Source: Aquilaria yunnanensis (lineage: Eukaryota; Streptophyta; Magnoliopsida; Malvales; Thymelaeaceae). Taken from it: a stretch of 64,000 nt of DNA. Both the position numbers and the translations under genes were made by a program. A model generated the notes under the pieces. It was not told the DNA's origin. It saw only the letters and a program-made list of their open reading frames with translations, and ran no database searches. Shown here piece after piece: positions 54,558-64,000 of this stretch; the first letter of the stretch is position 1, and each line of letters begins with the position of its first letter. The stretch lies in assembly GCA_039654915.1 (NCBI GenBank), contig CM077600.1, positions 69,077,992 to 69,141,991 on the forward strand. The letters are read 5' to 3'.

Positions 54558-57500
54558 ATGGCTTGTAAGAATATTGTTGCTGAATTAAACCGTGACCTCA
54601 AATTGGATGGTGAAAACTATTCAATTTGGCAACAGAAAGTCAAATTCATTTTAACTAAGCAAGATACTCTTGATGTACTCACTCAAGAGATCATGCCTCC
54701 TGCTGATGGAGAGGATAAGACTGCCTATGAGGCATTCCTAAAGAAGAACTCTATGTGTAGAGTCACTCTCCTTTCCACTATGGTGGATGAGATTATGGTG
54801 GAATTCTCCATGCTTGAGGGGGCCAGGGCCATATGGGACTCTGTCAAGGCCAAGTATGGAGATGTTTCTGTAGAGAAACAACGCACGATGATTCTCAGGT
54901 TTGAGAATTATGTGAAGCGTGCTGATCACTCTATGAGTGCTCACTTGCGTGAGATGTCACGCATGATCCACCAACTCAAGACGGCAGGGCATGTGCTCAC
55001 TAATGAGCAACAAGTGCAAGCAATAATTCGTTCCTTGCCTGATGAGGAATGGCAGTTGATGAAGGTCAACTTACGCCATAACCCTCAAATAATGTCATTT
55101 GATGACATTGCCCGTCACCTCCTCCTTGAGGCTGAGGTAATGGCCCTCAAGGACCATTCTAAGGCATATGTTGCCTCATCTTCTATCCAGAAGGGATGGA
55201 AGAAGAATGGTGGAAAAGGAGGGCCAAGGAAGGGCAAGGGAAAAGTTCCTGCTTCTAAGAAAAGGTTCAAGAAGAAACGGGACATAAGCAAGCTAAAGTG
55301 CTTCAACTGTGGGTATAAAGGACACTTTGCAAAGGATTGCAAAGGTCCACCCAAGGTACATACATACCCTTTTACTTCCATTGTACATGTTGTGTCATGT
55401 ACATTACTAACTGAGTGCAATTCTTTGTGGATTGTAGACTCGGGAGCAACAGACCACATAGCACGGGAGAAGTCCTGGTTTGTGGCCTACAGGAAGCTCT
55501 CAAAAGGAGCTAAGCACATTTCAGTAGGAAATGATGCCAGGCTGGAAGTGGAAGGCATAGGAACATGTAGGATTCCTATAGATATTGGATATTTGTATCT
55601 AATAGATGTATTGTATGTACCAAACATTTGTAGAAATTTGATTTCTATAAGTTGTATGTTGAAGTACAATTATTGCTTTAATTTCTTTAATAATAGTGTG
55701 TCTATTATTAAAGATAATCAGATAGTGTGCACTTGTTCAGTTAATAATGGGCTTTATGAGTTAAAGCCAACTGACCATTCTGTTGCAAGTCCTAGTTGCT
55801 ATGTGACAGAGGTCACAAATGAAATGAGATGGCATGAAAGGTTAGGTCATATTGGTCAAGATAGAATGAACAAGCTAGCCAAGGGTGGCTTGCTAGGTTC
55901 CTTGACCAAGGTTGTCCTTCCAAGTTGTCAATCATGCCTAGAAGGCAAAGCCACAAGAAAGCCTTTTGGCAAAGCAACTAGGAGAGGTGAGGCACTTAGT
56001 TTAGTTCACTCTGACCTGTGTGGGCCAATGAGGGTTGAATCTAGAAATGGATTTAAGTATTTCATCACATTCACAGATGATTATACTCGATTCACCCATA
56101 TCTACTTACTCAGAAACAAGGCAGAGGCCTTGGCATGCTTTGAGAAGTATGTGTACTTGGTTGAGAACCAAGTAGGTAAGAAGATTAAGTCCTTGAGGAC
56201 AGATAGGGGTGGAGAGTATACATCTAATGCATTCAAAGCATTTTGTGACTTGAAAGGTATTGAGAGGGAGTTCACCCTTCCTTGGACACCCCAACAGAAT
56301 GGAGTGTCTGAGAGGAAGAATAGAACTCTTATGGACATGGTACGTTCCATGATGGCAAAGGCCAATTTAGACATCACTTATTGGAGTGATGCACTGCTGT
56401 GTGCAGTTCATGTCCTTAATAGAGTACCCACCAAGAATGTGAATTCTTCTCCATATGAGTTATGGAAGAAGAAAACTTCTAACCTAAGCTATTTACGCCC
56501 TTGGGGTTGTTTAGCTTATGTTCACATAACGGACCACCCTTTGGGAAAGTTGGGTCCAAGAGGGAGGAAGTGTGCCTTCCTTGGTTATGCTGAACAATCT
56601 AGGGGTTATGTGTTCTTGGATGTAAGTCACAAAATTGGGAACATCTTTGATGCAAGGAATGCTAACTTTGTGGAGGATGAGTTCCCTAAAGTTGGTGAGT
56701 GTGGTGACTTAACCTCATTAAGCCAGATCCTAGATGAGGGTCAACCAAGTGTCATAAGGACACTTGGGACACATGCACCTACTCTAGAGGGAGTACCTCA
56801 ACCACGTGGAGCAATGGCTCTAGAAATCCCTGTTGTTGTGGACCAACATGAGCAAGACTTCCAAGAGGAAGGTTTTGTTCAAGAGGGAGTTGAGGATACT
56901 CAAGGGCAAAATGTTGAGCCTCAAGAGATGGAGCATGAGTTGCCTCCATCTCAGCCTATATTGAGAAGATCAATGAGGAAATTTGGACCACCTAAAGAAT
57001 GGTGGATCCTGGATAGTGAGGCAAACTTGGTTGCATCTGAGATAGATGAGCCAAGTAACATTGAGGAGGCTCTTGAGGGTGAACAAAGGGAAGAGTGGCT
57101 AAATGCAATGAAGGATGAGTTGCATTCGATGCACCTCAATGGGGTTTGGGAGTTAAGTGATCTTCCTCTAGGCCGTAAGGCAATTGGGAACAAGTGGGTT
57201 CTCAAGATCAAGGTGAACTCTGATGGAAGTATCGAAAGATACAAGGCCCGGTTGGTGGCCAAGGGTTTCACACAGAAGGAGGGTGTTGATTTCAAAGACA
57301 CCTTCTCTCCTGTTGTGAAATTCACTTCCATCAGGATATTACTTGCCATTGTGGCAAATCTAGACTTAGAGTTACATCAGATGGATGTAAAGACCGCCTT
57401 TCTCAATGGTGAATTGAGTGAGGAGATATATATGAGACAACCTGAGGGGTTTGTCCAAAAGGGTCAAGAGGACAAGGTATGTAGACTAAAGAAGTCTATC

Positions 57501-58613
57501 TATGGTCTTAAGCAAGCTTCAAGACAGTGGTACTTGAAGTTTCACCATGCAATCACAAACTATGGCTTTGTGATGATGCATGAAGACCATTGTGTATACT
57601 TGTACTCTTCTGGGTCTAGTTTTGCAGTATTGACTCTATATGTAGATGATATACTGATTGCAAGTAATAGGCTTGCATTGTTAAGTACCATCAAGGGATG
57701 GTTGTCTTCCACCTTTGACATGAAGGATATGGGAGAGGCTGCCTTTATTCTAGGGGTGAAGATCCTGAGGAATAGAAAGGCAAGGCTATTGGCCCTTTCT
57801 CAAGGATCTTATATTGATAAGATTCTTGCAAGGTTCAACTTAACAAATGCAAAGCCCATGAGTACACCTCTTGCATATGGTTGCAAGATTGGAGAGGACT
57901 TATGTCCTAAGACTCCAAAGGAGAAGGAAGAGATGGCTCAGATTCCCTACCTAAGTGCCATTGGTAGCTTGATGTACGCCATGTTATGTACAAGGCCAGA
58001 CATCAGCCAAGCGGTTGGTCTTTTAGCACGATATTCTTCCAACCCTGGTCTGGAGCATTGGAAGAATGTCAAGAGGATCCTAAGGTACCTCAAGGGTACT
58101 AAGGATTATTGGCTTTGTTACCAAGGTAAAGACCCTGGTTTACGTGGCTATTCTGATGCTGACTGGGGTGGGGATAGAGACTCCAGCAAGTCTACATCTG
58201 GTTATCTTTTCATGCTAAATGGTGGTGCTACTACTTGGTGTAGTAAGAAGCAAACTTGTACAGCATTGTCCACAATGGAGGCTGAATTTGTTTCATGTGC
58301 CTCAGCTGTACAAGAAGCCCTTTGGCTAGGTTATTTACTTAAGAATTTGGAGTCCAAGGTTTCTATTGAGAGACCTATTACTATCTACAGTGATAGTATG
58401 GCAGCCATGGCTTATACTAAGGACCCCAAATACCATGGAAAAACCAAGCACATTAGCATGAAATATAACTTTGTAAGGGATGCAATTGAAGAGGGTGAAG
58501 TTAGGATTGAGTACATTTCTATAGACCTGATGGTGGCAGATCCTCTCACTAAGCCATTGCCACCACTTGTGTTTGCTCGACATGTTAGAGCAATGGGTCT
58601 TAGAAGAATGTAA
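54558..58613 (+). CDS. Copia B Gag-Pol polyprotein
   Basis: An intact 1351-residue frame collinear with that of copia A: Gag with a zinc knuckle (C248, C251, H256, C261), protease DSGATDH at 294-300, integrase HHCC and DD35E (D486, D549, E585), reverse transcriptase YVDD at 1028-1031, and RNase H (D1200, E1241, D1279). About 17 residues differ from copia A, for example S for F at 104, N for D at 149, F for S at 272, P for L at 1193 and I for T at 1322. None removes a catalytic residue. The start MACKNIVAELNRDLKLDG is the first ATG in frame after the leader. With nearly identical LTRs and no disabling change, it is a good candidate for a currently or recently active element. Confidence 0.96.
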   Translation: MACKNIVAELNRDLKLDGENYSIWQQKVKFILTKQDTLDVLTQEIMPPADGEDKTAYEAFLKKNSMCRVTLLSTMVDEIMVEFSMLEGARAIWDSVKAKYGDVSVEKQRTMILRFENYVKRADHSMSAHLREMSRMIHQLKTAGHVLTNEQQVQAIIRSLPDEEWQLMKVNLRHNPQIMSFDDIARHLLLEAEVMALKDHSKAYVASSSIQKGWKKNGGKGGPRKGKGKVPASKKRFKKKRDISKLKCFNCGYKGHFAKDCKGPPKVHTYPFTSIVHVVSCTLLTECNSLWIVDSGATDHIAREKSWFVAYRKLSKGAKHISVGNDARLEVEGIGTCRIPIDIGYLYLIDVLYVPNICRNLISISCMLKYNYCFNFFNNSVSIIKDNQIVCTCSVNNGLYELKPTDHSVASPSCYVTEVTNEMRWHERLGHIGQDRMNKLAKGGLLGSLTKVVLPSCQSCLEGKATRKPFGKATRRGEALSLVHSDLCGPMRVESRNGFKYFITFTDDYTRFTHIYLLRNKAEALACFEKYVYLVENQVGKKIKSLRTDRGGEYTSNAFKAFCDLKGIEREFTLPWTPQQNGVSERKNRTLMDMVRSMMAKANLDITYWSDALLCAVHVLNRVPTKNVNSSPYELWKKKTSNLSYLRPWGCLAYVHITDHPLGKLGPRGRKCAFLGYAEQSRGYVFLDVSHKIGNIFDARNANFVEDEFPKVGECGDLTSLSQILDEGQPSVIRTLGTHAPTLEGVPQPRGAMALEIPVVVDQHEQDFQEEGFVQEGVEDTQGQNVEPQEMEHELPPSQPILRRSMRKFGPPKEWWILDSEANLVASEIDEPSNIEEALEGEQREEWLNAMKDELHSMHLNGVWELSDLPLGRKAIGNKWVLKIKVNSDGSIERYKARLVAKGFTQKEGVDFKDTFSPVVKFTSIRILLAIVANLDLELHQMDVKTAFLNGELSEEIYMRQPEGFVQKGQEDKVCRLKKSIYGLKQASRQWYLKFHHAITNYGFVMMHEDHCVYLYSSGSSFAVLTLYVDDILIASNRLALLSTIKGWLSSTFDMKDMGEAAFILGVKILRNRKARLLALSQGSYIDKILARFNLTNAKPMSTPLAYGCKIGEDLCPKTPKEKEEMAQIPYLSAIGSLMYAMLCTRPDISQAVGLLARYSSNPGLEHWKNVKRILRYLKGTKDYWLCYQGKDPGLRGYSDADWGGDRDSSKSTSGYLFMLNGGATTWCSKKQTCTALSTMEAEFVSCASAVQEALWLGYLLKNLESKVSIERPITIYSDSMAAMAYTKDPKYHGKTKHISMKYNFVRDAIEEGEVRIEYISIDLMVADPLTKPLPPLVFARHVRAMGLRRM

Positions 58614-59901
58614 ATGTTGGATGTACTTCACCTCTTTGGTGTCACACATGTTAAGTATTATTTTTGTGATAATATAGATTATTTTATGAAATAATCAGTT
58701 CAATTTTAGAAAACACAACGAACAAATGAACATGTCAAACATAGGTAGAGAATGACTTTCTCACACGAGTCATTCGCCCTTGATCTTTGTGTAAGATTAA
58801 GGATGAGACTGGCTAAAGACTTAAATGAATGGTACATTTAAGTGGGAGTCATGCTCCAACACATGACACTTTAGCCTTTCATGGTCGCCTAGATTATGAG
58901 TAATCAAGGTTCAATGCTTTGGTGCATTCAGTTTGTATGACCATTCATACATCCTAGCCTATGTTAGATGTAAGCAAGGGCTTACATGGAGAAATTTCAT
59001 GGTTATTGACATGTCCTCCTTTTATATGTTAAGAGGAGTACACTTAATGGTGTTTTAAGAGGGAGAAATGACACACTCCTCAATTGGAATGGAGATCACT
59101 CCAAGTGGGAGTGACATGAGTAAAACACCTTAGAAGTGTATTCTGGAACTTTAATGGATGTGTTTCCAAGTGTTCCATGACCATGAAATACGACCATAGA
59201 AGAATTTAAGCAAGTTGTCTCTGTTCTTGCTTAGTGTGAGATTCTTCAAATCAGACTCTTAGTGACTATAGCTTGCTATTAGGAAGTTGAGTTAATTATG
59301 ATCACTTTGATTGGTTGTCGAAGGTCTTAGAGAAATGAGACTGGAGTATCCTCCTTTTGGGTGATCATGTTAATTCATTGACCTAAGCAGTTGAAGCTCA
59401 AAGGAAAGACATTAAGATGGTACACATTCACTAAATTCAATCTTGGGCCCACATATTACTGTGAGTAGTATGATAGATTGAATTGTGATTTAAATGAGTA
59501 CACAATGCTTAATACAATCGTGGATTTCAAGGAGTTGAAATTCATAGAAAGAGACTGATTGTGATTAAGAAGTGTATCATATGTCTGGGGTCTGAAAGGC
59601 AAAACTTGATGTGTTCAAGAAAAACTTGATGTGTTCAAGAAAGCTTGATGTGTTTAAGCAACACACTTGTACTTGATGTGTTCAAGGAAAGTTTGAAGAA
59701 GTTCAAACTATGAGGAGAGGACAATCTTCTATTGAGAGTCTAACAACCTCAATAGAAGAGACTTAGTGTGTGTGCCTTGAGGTCGCACCCACAACTCTAT
59801 ATATGTAGAAGTGTCTAGATTATTTCGGCTATAAGGATTAAGGAGTTTTGTTTTGAGTGGGAGCTGGGAGTTTTAAAAGCATCTTAGTGCGAGTGGGAGT
59901 T
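58614..59901 (+). other. Non-coding 3' region and polypurine tract of copia B
   Basis: 1288 bp without a convincing frame. Four copies of a 20-bp unit containing CTTGATGTGTTCAAG lie at about 59606-59690, one more than in copia A. The polypurine tract GTGCGAGTGGGAGTT is at 59887-59901, next to the 3' LTR. Confidence 0.8.
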
Positions 59902-61246
59902 TGTTGGAATTCTTGGCGCACCAAGATCCTTTTAAGATAGGATTTGAGCTCGTTGAGCTAACTATAGCTTGAAAAGGTATCTAAGGCAGCTAGAAGTAGC
60001 TCCCCTTAGCTCAAGTCAGCTCACTTCAGCTATAAGTAGCTCAAAGTAGCTGGACTTCAGCTCAAGTTAGCTCAAGTCAGCTCAAGTCAGCTCACTTCAG
60101 CTTATGGTAGCTGAATGTAGCTGGACTTCAGCTCAAGTCAGCTCAAGTCAGCTCACTTCAGCTTTTGGTAGCTGAGTGTAGCTGGACTTCAGTTTACTTC
60201 AGCTGAAAGCAGCTAACTCCAGCTCAAGGTCAGTTCTTGGAGCTGGACCTTAGTTCATGGTGCTTGGTTGGAGCTCAAAGGAGCTCAATGGTGCATAAGT
60301 AGCATATTGAGCTAGCTTTGTGCCAGCTCACCTTGTTTTTAGCTCAAAACCACCAAGAGACACATCTTTTGTGTAAAGGTATGTCTCTTCATCAAAAGAA
60401 ATAACTCTTGGCTAAAAGAACATGTCCTTTCATCCAAAGGAAGTGTTCCTTGGGTGAATGGACATGTATGTTCGGCCATGGAGGTGGTTGAGGTGGTTAT
60501 TGCACCAAATGTGATGTCCTTTAGACTTAAAAGACATGTATTTTCGCCCATAAGGTAGTTATGGGTGGTTATAGGCCAAAGGAAGTGTTCCTTGACTTAA
60601 AAGACATGTATTTTCGCCCATAAGGTAGTTATGGGTGGTTATAGGCCAAAAGAAGTGTTCCTTGGCTAAAAGACATGTATTTTCGCCACCATACATGACC
60701 CTTAGCCAAAGGAAGTGTTCTTTGGCTTAAAGGACACCTTTCTTGGTGTAAAGGTGTGCCTTTTGGTCATCTATAAATAGCCTTTAGTGGCTGGCCATTG
60801 GGGGTACGAATTTTACACTCAATTTGCACCATTTTTCTTGAGAGAAAAATTCCTCCTTTCATTCCTTTAAAGAGCCGAAATATTAGACACTTTCTTAGAG
60901 CATTGTGGGTAGAATTACATTGAGATTCTTCATCTCAATTCAAGCCTCAAGGCGTATCTCTAAGATCAAGTCCTTCCTTTTCCTTTTCGGCACAAGACTA
61001 TCAAAAAGGAAGGTACGCATCCTTTCTTGCTTTAGTAGCATGCTAAGGATTTAAGTTTTATGAATGATCTTAGTGGCATGCTAAGTTTGTTTGACTGGAT
61101 AAGTATGTCTATATTCATGTTGAACTCAAATAGCATGCTAGATATTGTTTTTTGAGACAATATGTATGGAAAACTTATATGCATGTGGCATATACACAAA
61201 TGAATAACATAAGAGTATGTTATTATTGAGATCCTGAAAATCTTCA
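59902..61246 (+). repeat. 3' LTR of copia B
   Basis: 1345 bp from TGTTGGAATTC to AAATCTTCA with a TATA box at 60771-60780. Identical to the 5' LTR by eye except for the terminal TG. Confidence 0.94.
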
Positions 61247-61251
61247 TCCTT
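61247..61251. repeat. Target-site duplication TCCTT, right copy
   Basis: Right partner of 52940-52944, followed by the remaining 34 bp of solo LTR copy 2. Confidence 0.9.
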
Positions 61252-61285
61252 GCCATTCTTGGTTGTGCCTTCTTTGATCATATCA

Positions 61286-64000
61286 GGTAGTTTGGAAAGA
61301 AATGTAAACTTTCACAACATAGTTGGAATGAAATTGAAACATTCACAACTTGTTTGGAATGAAATGGAAGCATTCACAATTAGTTTGGAACAAAATGGAA
61401 ACATTCACAACGAGTTTGGAATGAAATTGAAATAATCACAACTTCTTTGGAATTAACTGGAAACTGTGAGAACTTGTTCGGAATGAAATTGAAACATTCA
61501 CAAGTTGTTTGAGATGAAATAGAAACAATTACAACCAGTTTGGAATGAAATGGAAACTTTCAAAAGTTGTTTTGAATGAAATTGAAATCTTCAAAACTTG
61601 TTTGGAATGAAACGGAAACATTCACAACTAGTTTGGAATGAAACAGAAACATTCACAACTAGTTTGGAACGTAATTGAAACATTCACAACTTGTTTGGAA
61701 TGAAATGAAAAAAATCACAAGTAGTTTGGAATGAGATTGACAACAATCACAGCTTGTTTAGAATGAAATGGAAACATTCACAACATGTTTGGAATGAATT
61801 GGAAACATTCAGAACTCATTTCGAATGAAATGGAAAGATTCACAACTTGTTAGGAATGGAGTGGAAACTTTCACAACTTATTGGGAATGAAATTGAAACA
61901 CTCACAACCAGTTTGGAATGAAGTGGAAACAACCACAACTAGTTTGGATTGAGTTAGAAAGATTCACAACGTGTTTGGAATGAAATGGAAACATTCACAA
62001 CCTGTTCGGAAAAAGGTGGAAACTTTCCCTACTTGTTTGGAAAGAAATTGAAAGATTCAAACTTGATAGGAATGAAGTGGAAACCTTCACAACCTATTGG
62101 GAAAGAAATTGAAACATTCACAACTTGTTTGGAATGAAATGGAAACATTCACAACTAGTTTGGAATGAGATGGAAACATTCACAACTTGTTTGGAATGAA
62201 ATGAGAAAAATCACAAGTAGTTTGGAATGAAATTGAAAACAATCACAACTTGTTTAGAATGAAATGGAAACATTCACAACTTGTTTGGAATGAATTGGAA
62301 ACATTCACAACTCATTTCGAATGAAATGGAAACATTCACAACTTGTTTGGAAAGAAATTGAAACATTCACAACTTGTTTATAATGAAATGTAAACATTCA
62401 CAACTTTGTTTGGAATAAAATGGAAAACATTCACAAGTAGTTTGGAAAGAAATGTAAACTTTCACAACATGGTTGGAATGAAATTGAAACATTCACAACT
62501 TGTTTGGAATGAAATGGAAGCATTCACAATTAGTTTGGAAGAAAATGGAAACATTCACAACGAGTTTGGAATGAAATTGAAACAATCACAACTTCTTTGG
62601 AATTAGCTGGAAACTGTGAGAACTTGTTCGGAATGAAATTGAAACATTCACAAGTTGTTTGAGATGAAATAGAAACAATTACAACCAGTTTGGAATGAAA
62701 TGGAAACTTTCAAAAGTTGTTTTGAATGAAATTGAAATCTTCAAAACTTGTTTGGAATGAAACGGAAACATTCACAACTAGTTTGGAATGAAACAGAAAC
62801 ATTCACAACTAGTTTGGAACGTAATTGAAACATTCACAACTTGTTTGGAATGAAATGAAAAAAATCACAAGTAGTTTGGAATGAGATTGAAAACAATCAC
62901 AACTTGTTTAGAATGAAATGGAAACATTCACAACATGTTTGGAATGAATTGGAAACATTCAGAACTCATTTCGAATGAAATGGAAACATTCACAACTTGT
63001 TAGGAATGGAGTGGAAACTTTCACAACTTGTTGGGAATGAAATTGAAACACTCACAACCAGTTTGGAATGAAGTGGAAACAACCACAACTAGTTTGGATT
63101 GAGTTAGAAACATTCACAACGTGTTTGGAATGAAATGGAAACATTCACAACCTGTTCGGAAAAAGGTGGAAACTTTTACTACATGTTTGGAATGAAATTG
63201 AAAGATTCAAACTTGTTAGGAATGAAGTGGAAACCTTCACAACCTGTTGGGAAAGAAATTGAAACATTCACAACTTGTTTGGAATGAAATGGAAACATTC
63301 ACAACTAGTTTGGAATGAGATGGAAACGTTCACAACTTGTTTGGAATGAAATGAGAAAAATCACAAGTAGTTTGGAATGAAATTGAAAACAATCACAACT
63401 TGTTTAGAATGAAATGGAAACATTCACAACATGTTTGGAATGAATTGGAAACATTCACAACTCATTTCGAATGAAATGGAAACATTCACAACTTGTTTGG
63501 AAAGAAATTGAACCATTCACAACTTGTTTAGAATGAAATGTAAACATTCACAACTTTGTTTGGAATGAAATGGAAAACATTCACAAGTAGTTTGGAAAGA
63601 AATGTAAACTTTCACAACATGGTTGGAATGAAATTGAAACATTCACAACTTGTTTGGAACGAAATGGAAGCATTCACAATTAGTTTGGAACAAAATGGAA
63701 ACATTCACAACGAGTTTGGAATGAAATTGAAACAATCACAACTTATTTGGAATTAGCTGGAACCTGTGAGAACTTGTTCGGAATGAAATTGAAACATTCA
63801 CAAGTTGTTTGAGATGAAATAGAAACAATTACAACCAGTTTGGAATGAAATGGAAACTTTCAAAAGTTGTTTTGAATGAAATTGAAATCTTCAAAACTTG
63901 TTTGGAATGAAACGGAAACATTCACAACTAGTTTGGAATGAAACAGAAACATTCACCACTAGTTTGGAACGTAATTGAAACATTCACAACTTGTTTGGAA
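61286..64000. repeat. 31-bp satellite array, segment 5
   Basis: Unit markers are near 62406 and 63556, spaced 1150 bp. Subtracting the insertion at 51958-61290 gives 1150 bp between 51923 and 62406 as well. The array continues past the window edge. No gene is seen. Confidence 0.95.

Larger units (their letters stand above)
52945..61246 (+). mobile_element. Complete Ty1/copia retrotransposon B
   Basis: An 8302-bp element in plus orientation with two 1345-bp LTRs, tRNA-iMet-type primer site, polypurine tract, an intact 1351-residue polyprotein and TCCTT duplications. By eye the two LTRs differ only at the second base (TT instead of TG at the left end), so this is probably the youngest insertion in the window. 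The LTRs are 241 bp shorter than those of copia A, through one 62-bp deletion and fewer AGCT-rich repeats, so A and B belong to separate subfamilies. Confidence 0.95.
51958..61285 (-). mobile_element. Solo LTR (1021 bp) copy 2, split by copia B
   Basis: The parts are 51958-52944 and 61252-61285. Without copia B and one TCCTT duplication the LTR is exactly 1021 bp, the length of copy 1 at 1431-2451. It runs TGTTGCGAACC...GATCATATCA on the plus strand, so it is in minus orientation. The TATA box is at about 52213-52221 (minus). The coding tail seen in U3 of copy 1 is also present here, interrupted by the insertion. Flanking AGTAG/GGTAG is the target duplication. Confidence 0.92.

Noticed and set aside
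1..64000. CRISPR-like array of short regular repeats
   Set aside because: The 31-bp units are head-to-tail without unique spacers, no cas genes are present, and the surrounding elements are plant retrotransposons.

Overview
The window is nuclear DNA of a plant, very probably a eudicot, from a gene-poor, heterochromatin-like region. It holds no host gene, rRNA or tRNA that I can support. About half (roughly 32 kb) is one continuous AT-rich satellite with a 31-bp monomer, arranged in higher-order repeats of about 1212 bp plus shorter in-register variants. The other half is LTR retrotransposons inserted into this array. The species cannot be named from the sequence.

Layout, left to right. 1-1418 is satellite. 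1419-13591 is a complete Ty3/gypsy element of Tat type on the minus strand, flanked by the 5-bp target duplication TAAAC. Its left (3') LTR is split by a 1021-bp solo LTR of another family (1431-2451, duplication CTAGG). Inside are Gag-protease and RT-RNaseH-integrase frames on the minus strand, and a separate four-exon gene on the opposite strand with its own TATA box. 13592-19535 is satellite. 19536-21129 is a solo copia LTR (duplication GAAAC). 21130-40779 is the main satellite block. 40780-49543 is a complete Ty1/copia element A on the minus strand (duplication ATGTA). 49544-51957 is satellite. 51958-61285 is a second copy of the 1021-bp solo LTR (minus orientation), itself split by a complete plus-strand copia element B (52945-61246, duplication TCCTT). 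61286-64000 is satellite.

Removing the insertions and one copy of each target duplication restores the satellite's higher-order register at every junction, and restores both copies of the interrupted 1021-bp LTR to exactly the same length. This fixes the order of events: satellite first, then the Tat element and the second 1021-bp LTR element; later the first 1021-bp LTR element landed in the Tat LTR and copia B landed in the second one. LTR pairs compared by eye differ at about a dozen sites (Tat), about five (copia A) and one (copia B), so all three full-length elements look young. Both copia elements have an unbroken 1351-codon polyprotein and look autonomous. The Tat element has a frame break between protease and reverse transcriptase.

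The points most worth a second look are the exact 31-bp register of all array length variants, the clustering of insertions at one phase of the monomer, the spliced antisense gene in the Tat element, and the coding tail carried inside the 1021-bp LTR.
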